Of a stretch of 64,000 nucleotides of DNA, positions 1 through 10,983 are shown piece by piece. The translations under genes were made by a program, and so were the position numbers. The notes below the pieces were generated by a model. It was not told the DNA's origin. It was given only the letters and a program-made list of their open reading frames with translations, and searched no databases. This DNA comes from Plasmodiophora brassicae (taxonomy: Eukaryota; Endomyxa; Phytomyxea; Plasmodiophorida; Plasmodiophoridae). The DNA is taken from positions 1,054,001 to 1,118,000 of the forward strand of contig JASFAU010000008.1 of the NCBI GenBank assembly GCA_039704465.1. The letters are read 5' to 3'. Position 1 is the stretch's first letter. Each line of letters begins with the position of its first letter.

Positions 1-2795
1 CCGACATCACCTGGAACGCTTGTACGATGTTACGCGCGAACCCGATCGTCGCGGATAACGCGCGTTTCATGTAGAGCATCCATCGCTCCACGTAGTAATT
101 CCAGACAAATCCCTTGATTGGGCCGAATCGTTTAACGATATCAGGGATGTGCATTATGGAATGGGCCTGCGACCAGCCGTCAACACAATCAAAGCACTCG
201 TGTGAAGCATTTCTTACTGGTATGGTCATCATGGTCGCTGGCCCTAAATACTCCATCTCAGCGAGAGCGGCGCGAAATTCCAAAGCAATATTGTCAAGGG
301 CAGACTTGGGAATTGCCTTTGACAAAAGGAGGTTTGCGCAGTGAAGAAAAGTAAAGAATGCCGACCAGAAACGCATCCGTGTCAGGCTATTCAAGAGAAC
401 GGAAGGATTGCAGAGAGAGAAGAAAACAGCGATACCAAAGTCGCCGATCCAGGGCATGGTATTGTGACCCTTCCAGCCAGACCTGTTGAAGCAATTCGAA
501 GGCCGATCTCCGTTTCCTAAACTTTCCTTATCAAATACGGCGTCACTATACCATGACATTACAGTTACCAGTAGGCCACTTGATAGAGTCCAGGACCTCG
601 TGCAGTCGCTTCGACAGAGAGGTTCCACTTGCAGTGGCAGGATACCGTGTAGGGTCAACTGGAATGTGCCACGGCGGACAGTCGCTGCAAGTTCCATCGA
701 GGCTTGAACAAGAATGGAAGACAGTCCGTCCGAAGTATTCCTCCAGCTAATTAAACATGTCAATTACCCCACTGATTCTTCGCGCACACTGCATGCAACC
801 TTACCGGGGGGATGTAGAAGTTTCGATGGCCTTTGAAGTTGATGATATCAAAAACGCGAGGCAGGAAGGTTAGCAGAAGACAGTGTAGCGTGCATAGTAC
901 GAACATGACCGTACTATTAAATCCGGGTACCAGACCGGTACTATACGCATCCGTTCTAGATGCACTGGCAGGTTTCGATTTGAACCCTAACGTAGACGTT
1001 AATATCTATGGTTCAGCTAAGTCGGTAATACTCACGATTAGGTATGTCGCGAATTGCGTCCCTTATGGACGCCCACCTTGCTGCCAAGGGTGCCTTCTTG
1101 AAGGTTCTCTCACACCTTCGTCGAACGGGGTGCCCATTCGGTAGACAACCCCAGACGTGCGGAAACAGTTTGCGGTCACTGCAGTAGATGCCCGCGACAT
1201 CACAGCGGTTGCACGCGTTGGACAGCCCTTGTGACGACAAGGATGCCACTTTTGCCAGTTCTACATAATCATGACCCTGACATATGTCAGAACACTGGCA
1301 GACGCGCTCGACCAACGATGAGTACCTGGTGGACGTGGAAAAGACGCATCCACTTAAGGGACCCATCGGACGCGTCCCGGAAAGGTACCGCAAACTTGAA
1401 GCCAATGTTGTGCTCCACGACTTGTAACCTGAAGATTGAATTTAATTATATTACTGCAATCTGAACAGGGATAAAGCATATCAAACCGGCGAAAAAGATG
1501 CTGGACCGCTTTCGGGGAACTGGCCGGCATGAGGCCAATGAGCATGACGAAGCCGCGGTTGCACCGTAGTCCCTGTCTCAATGCGAGATTTACGAGCAGC
1601 ATCGGGATCAAGGACTCGTTCGTCCACTTCGTAACGCGCGCGCCATCTATGCCAACAGATGTTGCAATGGGAAAGACGTCTTCCCTATTGAAGAGTATCA
1701 CACGGACGCGATAATAAGCAGGTGAAGTGGACTACCGATCGCATTCGCTCATGAAAGGAGCAAACGTTCGTTGTACGTGTGGGATGGGTGCACCTGAGTC
1801 CGTCTATACTGTTGTAGCTGCTCATTCATGTTTTCCGCCAGGAATCTGCAGCCCCACTGCAATATGATCTGTCACAATGGAAATGTCAAAAGAGCAAAGG
1901 ATCTCATCATTTGCGCGAACCTGCAACAACATTGGCAGATAATAACAGGAACTTGTACGATTTCGGCAGCACGGCGGCCGTACACGGTTCACGTTATGGG
2001 CAGGCCAAACATGGCCTTCATCACAATACCTATACTCGATAAACGGGCAAGTCAGGTCCAGTGCATCGAAACGCGCTCGCAAATCACGCATGTCGGTGAA
2101 TAGTGGCGGCTTACGCTCCAGAACGCGGGCCGAATTCCGGTATTCGTCCATCATGGAGTCGATGGTACAGCGGGCTTGATCATCCGGTGAGTCTGGTATA
2201 ACACTCTTCAACTTCTCAAGGTGGAACAAACAATTCCTCAGGGTCCCATAGAAAGCAATGCAACCGTGCGTGTTACCTCAGCGATAAATTCCCCAACGCA
2301 CTGCAACTTTGCCTGCTTCGCCGTAGAATGAATAACTTGAGACATGCGAGTAAACGCGGCGTCGGACAGGGAGGACTTGCACATCTCGTCGAGGACGAAG
2401 AAAGTCTGCTGCAGACCACTGCTAGGCTTAGCAGAGGGTCTGACAAACCCGGGAATGCGGGCTTTCAGCAGCGCCGCTAGTGCTTCAGAGCACTCGACTA
2501 GACATTCATCAGCATCGGGCGGAAGGGCTTTCCCGACATCAAAATCGACATTGGATATGTTCGATTCAGCATCATAGGTAGCATGCATCTTGGCGACGCC
2601 CGCTGATGCATGGTCGGAGTCATACGACGAATCGGAAACAGATGAATCGGAATCCTCGGGCGAATGATCGACGACAGGAGTGTCGACGATGGGCACTGGA
2701 GACGATGGACTAGTGCTGTCCGATGGTGGAATCGAACTGGCCGCATCCGTTCGTGCAGCCTTCCTGGCACGAAGAACACGTGGGGTCAGAAGCAT
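1..2795 (-). pseudogene. CACTA-type (Tnp2-like) transposase, copy A, 3' part outside window
   Basis: This is a cut-and-paste transposase of the CACTA/EnSpm type, read on the minus strand and running off the left edge. The likely ATG is at 2795, followed by a Ser/Asp-rich N-terminal segment. A putative zinc-binding stretch follows near 2000-2100 (CDEGHVWPA, then a Cys pair). The catalytic-core-like block at 1354-1701 has GIDGARVTKW and a CNRGFVMLIGLMP segment, and the ACNRCDVAGIYC block at about 1180-1220 matches the zinc-ribbon-like part of Tnp2 proteins. A DUF4218-like block at about 20-160 reads MHIPDIVKRFGPIKGFVWNY then VERWMLYMKRA. It is paralogous to the two copies at 8.5-27.4 kb but clearly diverged. 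The blocks lie in different frames, which means introns plus probable decay; I could not place every junction. The family call rests on motif order seen by eye. Confidence 0.7.
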
Positions 2796-3029
2796 GTCGG
2801 TGCAGCGAGGCGACACAGGTTGCGGCAAGTGACAAGTCCGAGGAAGCCGACAACTCTGGCGCGTACCCAGCGGCGGACCGCAGGCGTAAACGTCGAGACC
2901 GTTATGTACAAATGTAATACGAAATAGAATCTGACGTGGGTACGTTAGGGTTTATTGTTGTTCCTGCTCAAATCGTGGAATACGGAAGCCTTGTGACGAG
3001 AAGTCGTAGTGAGCGGCGTTTTGCAAGAT

Positions 3030-3323
3030 TCAGTGCGACCGGCTCGGGAGAGGGGACCGGCTCGGGAGAGGGGTGCTGCATGATGAAGGCTGCGCAAACC
3101 CCCACGCAGTGAACTCGACCCAGTCACAGTCCGATCCGGGCTGCTCATTCGCGACGTGCGCCCACAACAACTCGAAGTGATATTGGGTGGTGTAGGTCGA
3201 GATGGCGCGACGAAGACGAGCATCGTCGAGGTACAAGTACGTCGGCCCTCTTTTCAGGTATCTGACTGTTGCCATTCGAACACAGACCTTCACGGGAAGC
3301 CCGTTCAGAGACTGAACGGTCAA
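3030..3323 (-). CDS. Possible small minus-strand coding segment, unrecognised
   Basis: An open frame of about 97 codons reads like protein rather than a shadow: it has a balanced composition and a segment such as RYLKRGPTYLYLDDARLRRA. It lies upstream of and co-directional with transposase copy A, so it could be an accessory exon of that element. No domain is recognisable, no convincing ATG context was found, and its last codons are the 18-bp tandem repeat. It may well not be a gene. Confidence 0.2.
   Translation of the reverse strand: MTVQSLNGLPVKVCVRMATVRYLKRGPTYLYLDDARLRRAISTYTTQYHFELLWAHVANEQPGSDCDWVEFTAWGFAQPSSCSTPLPSRSPLPSRSH
3037..3072. repeat. 18-bp perfect tandem duplication
   Basis: The unit gaccggctcgggagaggg occurs twice head to tail with no mismatch (3037-3054 and 3055-3072). 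It lies in the roughly 500 bp between the start of transposase copy A and the small plus-strand gene. I see nothing else recognisable in that gap apart from a weak minus-strand reading frame. Confidence 0.85.
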
Positions 3324-4020
3324 CGTCGCCCAGTCCTGGCCCTACTCGTGATCCGTTTTCGGGCAGGAGGAAAGAACCCTTGCCACAGGGGCCGATTGCG
3401 GAATACCTGTCACAGGAGAATGTCAGGGCAGCAATGACGCCCCAGCGCAACGCGCTGCGGAGCGAGATGAAAACTCTGTGTGCCGCGTAGGTCAGGCATG
3501 GTTTGATATGACCTTATACAATCTGACGAAACCGTGGTTGTATAGCTATTACAGTGACGAGTATTTGCTGTCGATGGGCGGACAGAAGAAGCCCATCACG
3601 ATGAAAATTCACAACGATTTGAAGGACTGGCTGAGGCATCGCGATGATCTCAATGAAGAGGATGTCGACCAGTACTCCTATAATCATTCGAATCTTAGTA
3701 AGTGTGTATTTCCATGTAACCACCACTGTTTCTGAATGTGTCAACTGCTCGTAGTGATCAAAACTGAGATTGCGAGGCGCCGAGATGATCCGGAGATACG
3801 CCATCACCAAGAGGGATCTCAGGTGCGTCGGAAGAATCGAAAAGGCCCAATTGTGGCGCAGAATCCAGATTCAAAGAAGTTCACGTTCATCGCGAACCTT
3901 TGGGACGAGCTGTGCGATGATGATGATGATGATGAGGATTACACCTGGGTGCACCCCGACCTCGTTAAGATGACGGCTCGTCATATAAAGCGCGCCAAGC
4001 AAGAGCTGAGGGATCGGTAA
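3288..4020 (+). CDS. Small spliced gene of unknown function, 5' end unresolved
   Basis: Three exons can be joined in frame: about 3288-3477, 3546-3697 and 3755-4020. They are separated by 68-nt and 57-nt introns with GT/AG ends; the second donor is gtaagtgtg and the two acceptors are tgtatag and ctcgtag. The joins give a continuous hydrophilic protein that includes KTL|YYSDEYLLSMGG, then a Lys/Arg-rich part, a run of six Asp near 3916-3933 and a basic C-terminus. The first exon probably starts at an acceptor near 3287 (cgaacacag), so an upstream exon with the start codon is missing from the model. I recognise no domain. It sits between transposase copy A and the GCTACA-motif array, so it may be the second gene of a transposon rather than a host gene. 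Confidence 0.5.
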
Positions 4021-4107
4021 TACAGTTTCACGCTCCGGCGGTGTGCGACGCGTCGCAATGGATACGGGTTTCGTGCTTCGAATGCGCTACGAAATACGGT
4101 AGTAGAA

Positions 4108-4530
4108 GGGCTACAGCTGGGCTACATTAATGTAGCCGGTCTGTTACCGAACGGCTACATTTACGCTACATTAATGTAGCGTAACTGTAGCCTTCCGGCT
4201 ACATCCAGACTACAAGTGTTGTAGCTAAAATGTGTCCAATCGGCTACATCTCAGATACATTGAATGTAGCGTGTATGCGTCCGAAAGGCTACATTTGAGC
4301 TACATTAATGTAGCATGCACGTGCCCGGGGTGCTACATTTGAGCTACATTAATGTAGCATGTTTGTGGCCGAAAGGCTACAAACACGCTACATCGAATGT
4401 AGCACAAATGTAGCCAACACGCTACAAACGTGACGCAGGCATGTAGCACCTCTGTTGTCGGGCGGCTACATGAATGTAGCGCCGATGCACCATTGCAAAA
4501 CACCAAAATAATGTAGCGCGCATGTAGCGA
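4108..4530. repeat. Dense array of GCTACA/TGTAGC motifs with palindromic 16-mer
   Basis: Over about 420 bp the hexamer GCTACA and its complement TGTAGC occur roughly 27 times in both orientations. The full palindrome GCTACATTAATGTAGC occurs four times exactly (about 4130, 4170, 4300 and 4345), with degenerate versions between. Spacing is irregular, about 10-40 bp. This is the layout of subterminal transposase-binding repeats in CACTA-like elements, or of a short MITE; no clear terminal inverted repeat was found at its edges. The remaining 4531-4844 stretch shows nothing recognisable. Confidence 0.8.
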
Positions 4531-4844
4531 ATCTGCTGCCTGTGTTCGCCCCAATTCCTTCGCGAAGTTGATTTCGTTCATTGGACACCTGACGCCCTGA
4601 CTCGTCGACTGGAGTACAGACTGTCGCCTAATGATGAAGCAGTTCTTGCTAGGCCTCACCAAATGCTTCCACCCAGGCAAGCCCGCAGCCCGTTCCCGGT
4701 GCGGCTAGAAGGGGACTATTATGTCACGACTGAGTCGTGTTGGCGACTTAGCCGGCACCAAATTGGGCTCCTTCGTAGCGCACTAGGTACAATAAACGTC
4801 CACGGCGCGGACCGACCTCAGTCGGTCAATCCGTGTGGTTGACT

Positions 4845-5668
4845 CATCGTGTTCGGTCGTCACAGTTTGGACACCTACACGAAGCATCCAGGGCGGACTG
4901 AACACGGCCCCGCAATTCCAAGCAAGGATGGTGAACATCTTCGACGACCTGATGGATCGAATGATGGTCTGGATTGATGATCTGCTGGGATTCGCGAAGA
5001 CGGAGGCCGAGCTTCTGGAACTGCTGGCCAACGTATTCGAACGGGCACGCGAAGTCGGACTGAAGTTCAACCCTACGAAATGCACGATCTTCGCCAGGGA
5101 GCTGGTCTGGTGCGGGAAGTTCTACTCTGGCAACGGCATTCGACATGACCCGGAACGGATAGCCGCTCTGACAAGCATGCCGGAGCCGAAGACGGTTAAA
5201 GACCTGCAGCAACTGATGTGGGCGGTGGGATGGATGCGCACGAGCATCCCGGACTACCCCTACATCATCGAACCACTACAGGAGGTCGTTGGCCGGGCGA
5301 ATGAGGAGCTGAAACGAACGAAGTCCAGTTCTTATGCCTCATTGACGGTGGACGCGATGGGATGGTCTGAACGACAACGAGAAGCATTCGAGAAGCTGCG
5401 GGCGGTGCTGGTCGGACACGTGCAACTGGCCTACCCCAAGAAGGATTTCCAGACCTGCCTCTTCACGGACGCAAGCGAATTCGCATGGTCGGCGGTCGTG
5501 ACTCAGATCCCAATGGAGGACATCGAATTGCCGATCAGTGAGCAACGACATGAACCGCTGGCGTTCCACGGGAAACGCTTCGACAACACGCAGCTACGGT
5601 GGCCTATCATCGAGAAAGAGGCAGCGGCGATCGTCCAGGCGACTACGCGAGGCGATTTCTTGCTGTAA
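4845..5668 (+). pseudogene. Gypsy 1 reverse transcriptase (C-terminal half) and RNase H
   Basis: The polymerase active-site motif reads VWIDDLLGFAKTE, that is W-I-D-D where most reverse transcriptases have Y-x-D-D. The thumb/connection follows (GIRHDPERIAALTSMPEPKT), then the RNase H start CLFTDASEFAWSAVVTQIP. The frame stops at a TAA at 5666-5668 where the second gypsy copy has CAG, so this looks like an in-place nonsense mutation. The coding sequence resumes in the same sense (5669-6240) with the conserved C-terminal RNase H part and an integrase zinc-binding motif ending near DHCLHG. The 5' end of the RT domain is absent. Confidence 0.85.
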
Positions 5669-6266
5669 ACCGGACGTGAGTTCCTGCTCTACTGCGATCA
5701 TCGGAATCTACGATACATCTTCAACAACGACATGGAGATGAAGAAGCACACAGCCGCAAAGCTGGAGCGGTGGTCCGTTCATCTGCAAGGATTCCGGTAC
5801 AAAATGGTGGACATCAACGGGGAGGACAATGCGTGGGCAGATCTACTGACGCGATGGGGCGCGGGTCGAATCGCGCTTACGGGTCGGGCAACTCGAGTCA
5901 TGTCCATGGAAGACCTGCGAGTAACCCCCATGGCGCACGACGGATTCGAATGGCCTCGTGAAGCCGACATACGACAATCCCAGAAGCTGCTGACCGACGA
6001 CGAGAAGGCAGCATTCAAGGCGCAATGGGATGCTCGCGACAAACTGCGGAAGTCTGACTCTGGACAGGTGTTAATTCCAAGCCATGACGACGCGGAGACG
6101 TTACGACTACGGATCCTGGTCGGCAGTGCTAGGCATCGTGGCGGGACAACCACCAAAGAAGCGGTCATGAGACGATTCCGCTGGACTGGAGTGGAGGAGA
6201 ACGTGCAACAAATGTGCGATCACTGCCTGCACGGGTCAGGCTGTTCACGGTCACAAAAGGTTTCAG

Positions 6267-7487
6267 GTGCTGCATATGGACTACATGTACGTCGAGCCGG
6301 TTCGCGGAGCGGACCACGACTACAAGTACATATTGCTGCTCAAGGACGACTTCTCGCGACTCGTCCGCCTGATTCCTTGCACGAACGCGACGGCCCGAAC
6401 TGCAGCTGATTCCCTGATGGCGTGGATCGCTGACTTCGGGACGCCAGAGATCCTGATTACCGATGGTGGTTCACATTTCACCGCTGAGGTGATGGAGGAT
6501 CTGAGTCGGCTACGTCACGTTGCGCACCACATCACGTTGGCGTACTGTCCATGGTCGAATAGAACGGTCGAACGGGCGAATGGAACGGTCGTGGAGATGC
6601 TGAGGAGTCTACTGAATGAGAACCAGATCGCCACCCACAACTGGCCGTACGCATGTCAGCTGGTGCAGCATGCCATGAACCATACACCTTCAAGGCGTCG
6701 TGGAGGTCATGCACCGGTGACGGCGGCGTTTGGCATCCAACCGGAGAATTCTCTAGACCTGATCTGGGACTTGAAGGCTAGCGATTGGCGACCTGTGAAT
6801 CCTGCGACCATTACTCAGCACATCGAGAAGATGAAGGACGATTTCGACAACATACAAGGATGTCGAGATGGGCAAAGAGAAACGGCATCGAGCCAATGTC
6901 CAGCAGCGCAGCAGGCAGCTGCTACTGGAGACGATGAAGCATTCATTCCAGGCGACTACGTCTTGTGCGCACGACCGAACATGGGCCCGGGAAACAAACT
7001 GATCGCCAAGTGGAATGGCCCGTTCCGTGTGCTGCAGCGACTGAACGATCAGGTGTACCTGCTGTACGATCCTCTCCACGAGAAGGAGTTTCGGGCGCAC
7101 ATCCAACGGGTCAGACGATATGCTGATGGGAAGTTGAACATGACGGCGACGATGAAGAAGCATCTTCAGCACTCGAATCACAAGCTCTTGGTGGAGAATC
7201 TAGTTGACTGCCGATACAATGCGAGCGAGAAGCGAATCGAAATCAAAGTGCTCTGGGAAGGATTCGAGGAATCGGACGCCACATGGGAACCGGCGGACAT
7301 CATAATCGAGGACGTGCCGAGGATGGCTCGTGATCTGTATGACCGACTGGGAGATGACCACCCTCAGGCGGAGGAGTTGCGAACACTGTTGAACTCGGCG
7401 GCGACGAACGGGAATCGCCAGCCTGCCTCGAAACGACGTCAAGCAAAAGGAGCGCGACGTCAGAGGACTAAACGACAACGGAATTGA
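6267..7487 (+). CDS. Gypsy 1 integrase core and chromodomain
   Basis: An uninterrupted 406-codon frame. The DDE integrase core shows FSRLVRLIPC, then ITDGGSHFTAE for the second Asp and NRTVERANGTVVEML for the Glu. A GPFRVLQRLNDQVYLLYDPL block follows, typical of the integrase C-terminal GPY/F module. The last 110 residues hold a chromodomain (KVLWEGFEESDATWEPAD), the module that in chromoviruses steers integration to modified histones, and then a basic Arg/Lys tail. The frame begins inside the element, so it is only the C-terminal part of a former polyprotein; the upstream part is broken. Confidence 0.85.
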   Translation: MLHMDYMYVEPVRGADHDYKYILLLKDDFSRLVRLIPCTNATARTAADSLMAWIADFGTPEILITDGGSHFTAEVMEDLSRLRHVAHHITLAYCPWSNRTVERANGTVVEMLRSLLNENQIATHNWPYACQLVQHAMNHTPSRRRGGHAPVTAAFGIQPENSLDLIWDLKASDWRPVNPATITQHIEKMKDDFDNIQGCRDGQRETASSQCPAAQQAAATGDDEAFIPGDYVLCARPNMGPGNKLIAKWNGPFRVLQRLNDQVYLLYDPLHEKEFRAHIQRVRRYADGKLNMTATMKKHLQHSNHKLLVENLVDCRYNASEKRIEIKVLWEGFEESDATWEPADIIIEDVPRMARDLYDRLGDDHPQAEELRTLLNSAATNGNRQPASKRRQAKGARRQRTKRQRN

Positions 7488-8499
7488 CGATATGATGATG
7501 GACCGGCTGGAACATGGTAAAGTAGCTGGTCGAAGGTTGCTAACTGTACATAGGCAACGAGGAACAACGACGCGAAAACGGAAAGGACGTCGATCGGACG
7601 CACGGTGCGCGGAGCACCTGCGTGGGCACGGGGCCCGAACCACTGGGCATGGGACTCAGTCTGGGAACATTCAGCAAATGCCACTGACTGAATGGGATCA
7701 TGTACCAAATGGAAACCAACGGTACGGAACTCGCATATGCATGGGGAAACACTCCGCCACAGTCGGATCCTAAAGATTGGACTTCGGCTAACCCTGGTAG
7801 TCAAACGGACGCCAGTCATCGGACTCCTAAAGATTGGGCTTCGGTGAACCGATATCGGATGGGAACGGAACTAACTACGGATGCACATGGCTGGACGCGG
7901 TGTGGGTATTCGTGGTGGTTGCGAGCGGAACTTACTGGACGCAGTAGTGAGCTCACAACCGGCGCTGATGTAGTGTGTTGGACGCAACTCACAGAATCAG
8001 TGCATGGGGAACGGGAACTGGAATTGGATGGAGCTGGGTGCGAATTGGGAACTGTGGGAATTTGAAATGGTGCCTTAATGTCGGCGTATGACTTGTCGTA
8101 CACCACAAGGGGACGGTTGGCTGGATCACTGGGAAATATGGAACGTTTGGTGACTCGCTGGAGTGATTTGGAATGGATGGGTGCCTGTAACGAGGTGACC
8201 ACCTCCCACGTGGGGGTGGATGTCGTCAGTATGGCTGAGAACTGTTAGCACTATGCTGACATGGTCCGGCGAATCTGATTCACCCAACTCCGTCCTTATT
8301 GCGATGAGTCTAATCTCAAGAAACGGGCGTGACCAATCTGAACGCGCACACGAACCAAGTAACGCCTACGTGTCGCACGAACGCAGCAACGAGCCTACGT
8401 ATCTCTACGTCTGCATCCAGGACATGTTCGGAAAAGGGCAGTGTAGACGGTGGAGCAGTGCAGCATGCCCTGTGGCAGCCAGAGATACCAAGAATACCA
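7488..8499. other. Non-coding stretch after gypsy 1
   Basis: No protein-like frame is convincing here. A 27-bp imperfect direct repeat (tcctaaagattgg, then acttcggcta or gcttcggtga) lies at 7768 and 7825. The region is where a gypsy LTR or the missing left end of CACTA element 2 would be expected, but I found neither a matching LTR copy elsewhere in the window nor a CACTG terminus. Confidence 0.5.
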
Positions 8500-8903
8500 T
8501 CTAGGAGAGGCAGAGACCAGGAGAGTCCGTACGGCATGCGGGAAGGCCGGACGGCAGAAGGGGGAGAAGGAGAAGGATGAGGGATCTGGGAACGAGGACG
8601 CTGAGGTTCTCTATACACGATCTACATATACGAATCCGACGGCAAGATTGAAGTCGAGAGGGTAGGCGGACAGAACCGAATTGTTCCCTGACGGGTTCGG
8701 AGTCACAGAAGGCGTCGAACATTGCCAAATTGTCCTTCGCCAGGAAGAACGTATTCATACGAACACCAATTTCACGTTCGAATTTCTGAACGAGGCGCTG
8801 ATATTGGGTTCTCCAGGGATGGCCGCGTGTCATTTGCCACTGTTAAGGATCAATGAGGCTCGCGTGCAGCCATGCACGTTCCAGAACAGTTAGTTGAGTT
8901 TCC
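8500..8903 (-). pseudogene. CACTA element 2, C-terminal part of transposase (left fragment)
   Basis: The minus strand encodes VLERAWLHASLIDPEQWQM and the following 70 residues, clearly paralogous to element 1 at 16.1-16.5 kb (NTMERAWLRATLVDEEQW). It is the continuation of the element 2 coding sequence that stops at 24729: dropping everything between 8907 and 24728 joins the two parts in frame across a single CGC. Similarity is lost below about 8620, so the left end of element 2 is missing. Confidence 0.75.
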
Positions 8904-8906
8904 CGC

Positions 8907-8940
8907 CACTGAAAAAATATCAGTGCCGAATTAGTGCCGT
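8907..8940 (+). repeat. Left terminal inverted repeat of CACTA element 1
   Basis: Starts CACTG and pairs with 24694-24725 over about 32 positions with a handful of mismatches. It also matches the right end of element 2 at 27621, which shows that the two elements belong to one family. Confidence 0.85.
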
Positions 8941-10365
8941 CCCCTTCATTACCCAATCGGCACCTTTTCGGCGTTTAGCGGCACCAATTCGGCACTAGGT
9001 AGTGCCAATTAAGTGCCGTTTTCGGGACCGGATTTCCCAAAAAATGCGCTCCACGGGCATTCTCCAAAAATCTCGATTGAATTTTTGCTCCGTCCAGTAA
9101 TAGAATAGAATGGTACCCCTGATTCTATTGCCGTTAACAATAGAATAGAATAAGATTAACGAATGGTTTATTGAACGGTAGCTGTTTCTTGATGGGCGCC
9201 GATCCGCCGTTAACCACGACGCCAATATGCCTTCCGGATCGCCTAAGTGGCAGAGCTTCATTGTCCGCCACCCACGAACATCCTCAGGGCCTAAAACCTG
9301 CATGTCAAATGATGCAACTGGATGTGAACAACAACGGTCGTACCCTCCACCGCCCCTGCCCGCAAGGCCGCCTATATTCATACATAACGCAATGAGGGAA
9401 CACATGATGTTAAACGCTGTCGTTGCGTACCATTGGGGCCAGCCGGATGCGAAGGCACTTGATACTGGGACTGCATCCGAACGCATTGTAAGTAATGGAG
9501 TCGCCAGAACCATCGAATACGTACCGCGTCCCGCAGCGCCGCCTTGATCGCGCCCGAGAATAAAGAATAAAATGAGGTGCTGGCGAGGACGAGTTCCTCC
9601 GCCGCTTGGATGTACTCGTTCCTCAACTGGAATAGGAACTGGAATAGGTTACTGTTCCGTATTGCACATCAAGCTGACTGTTATCAAATCAAACGCCGGA
9701 GGCAGACGTGGTCGAGTACGTGACAGGTCACGGAAGATGGCATTGCGCGCCGGAGCAAATTAGAACGCATATAAAGTGGAATTCCAAACAATCGACATAC
9801 GCTGGCGGGTGTCTTCCATGGTCCACTCTTGAGCGGGCAAGCCCAGCTGTACCGCCGCCTCCGCCAGGATTCTCTGATGCAGGACGGCGTTCTGAGTGGG
9901 ACAGTTCCGCTCCCGATGGCCTGACGTGTACACACTGATAAACGAGAGCAATTAACGTCCTTGACTTCGGACACACACAAACGAATACCTGGCATACAGA
10001 CCAGGAAACCAAGCGCACAGAACCTTGCGCTCCGGCGTCAGGGCCCGGTGAGGTCCTTGCGCTGCGAACCGTTCGTATACCGATGCGTCTGCTGCCGATG
10101 GCATTTGAAGAATGAGGATGCGGGTGCCAAGTCGTCGTCGGTGTCGGGACCCGGATCGGAATTTGGATCGCGCGCCACCTAGTCAGTGAGTGGTGGAGGA
10201 ACAGCGTCGGGCCCCATTCGACAATCGTGTGGTGAAGAGGGCCCCATCGGGACCGGGACGGAAGAAAACGGTGCCCTGGTGGGGAACTACCGAGCCGGCG
10301 CTGCGAAAGGGGCGCCCGCTCAGGCGCTACGGTTGTGAAGGTTAGACGCGCCGTGCAGAATGTTT
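8941..10365. other. Left subterminal and non-coding part of CACTA element 1
   Basis: The first 100 bp carry clustered AGTGCC/GGCAC motifs. Around 9090-9165 the sequence aatagaatagaat occurs twice and its complement attctatt once between them, a small potential hairpin. I see no convincing coding frame; the longer open frames overlap the subterminal repeats and lack any family resemblance. Confidence 0.5.
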
Positions 10366-10799
10366 TTATTCGTTGGGCACTGTAGAATATAGACAGCTCG
10401 GTGCCATGTTGCCACGAGGAACTACGCAGACGAGTTTAGCGTGTACATGACGGCCACCACACGGAATTTGGCAGGCAACAAGGACGACATTGTTGCTTTC
10501 GATCTCATTGGCAGCAACCCAGGGCGATTCGTCATCGCCAGGACGGATAGGATTGCCTGAACAAATGTACAAATCAATACATGAGAAACATCCACGAAGA
10601 GCATGCGAACCTCTGATGAACTGCGGCAGTCTCCCGCCGACAGATCCCCCAACACGCTTGAGCTTCTTCCAGGCGGAAACGCGGATGATCGGGAAAAGGG
10701 TAGATTGGCCATGACCATCGTAATACGGTAACTCCAGCATGCAGAACATTTCGGCTGTTCCAAGGTAGAGGCCGTCGTCAGTGAAGTTCGCCAAGAAGT

Positions 10800-10983
10800 T
10801 GAGAAGGACAATAATGAAGTGGATGTATTACGTACGGCGTGTGCGGCGGACGTTACAGTGGCGACGTAGTCGCCGACGGTGTAACGGTTGCCAACGCCGG
10901 CGGGCACGGAGTCGCGGAGTTCGTGACGGCGTTCACGTGCTGCAGGCATGTGCTGCTGGTCGTAGTGGATACGTTGTTCGACA
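10800..10983 (-). repeat. 3' LTR of copia 1
   Basis: 184 bp, TG...CA ends, identical by eye to 15862-16045. It differs from the copia 2 LTRs at only about four positions. The RNase H reading frame of the element runs into it. Confidence 0.95.

Larger units (their letters stand above)
4845..7487 (+). mobile_element. Ty3/gypsy retrotransposon with chromodomain, 5'-truncated (gypsy 1)
   Basis: The pol region runs in the order reverse transcriptase, RNase H, integrase, chromodomain, which is the Ty3/gypsy order. Gag, protease and the N-terminal half of RT are missing: similarity to the fuller copy at 33.1 kb begins inside RT at TPTRSIQG (about 4869). A nonsense codon interrupts RNase H at 5666-5668, and the frame changes near 6240 between the integrase zinc-binding part and its core. 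No LTR pair could be identified on either side. Confidence 0.9.

Noticed and set aside
7488..8499. LTR of gypsy 1
   Set aside because: No second copy of this sequence at the other side of the element or near gypsy 2 and 3, and no TG...CA bounded repeat.
8995..9513. 172-codon minus-strand frame at the left end of CACTA element 1
   Set aside because: It runs through the subterminal repeats and has no counterpart in element 2.
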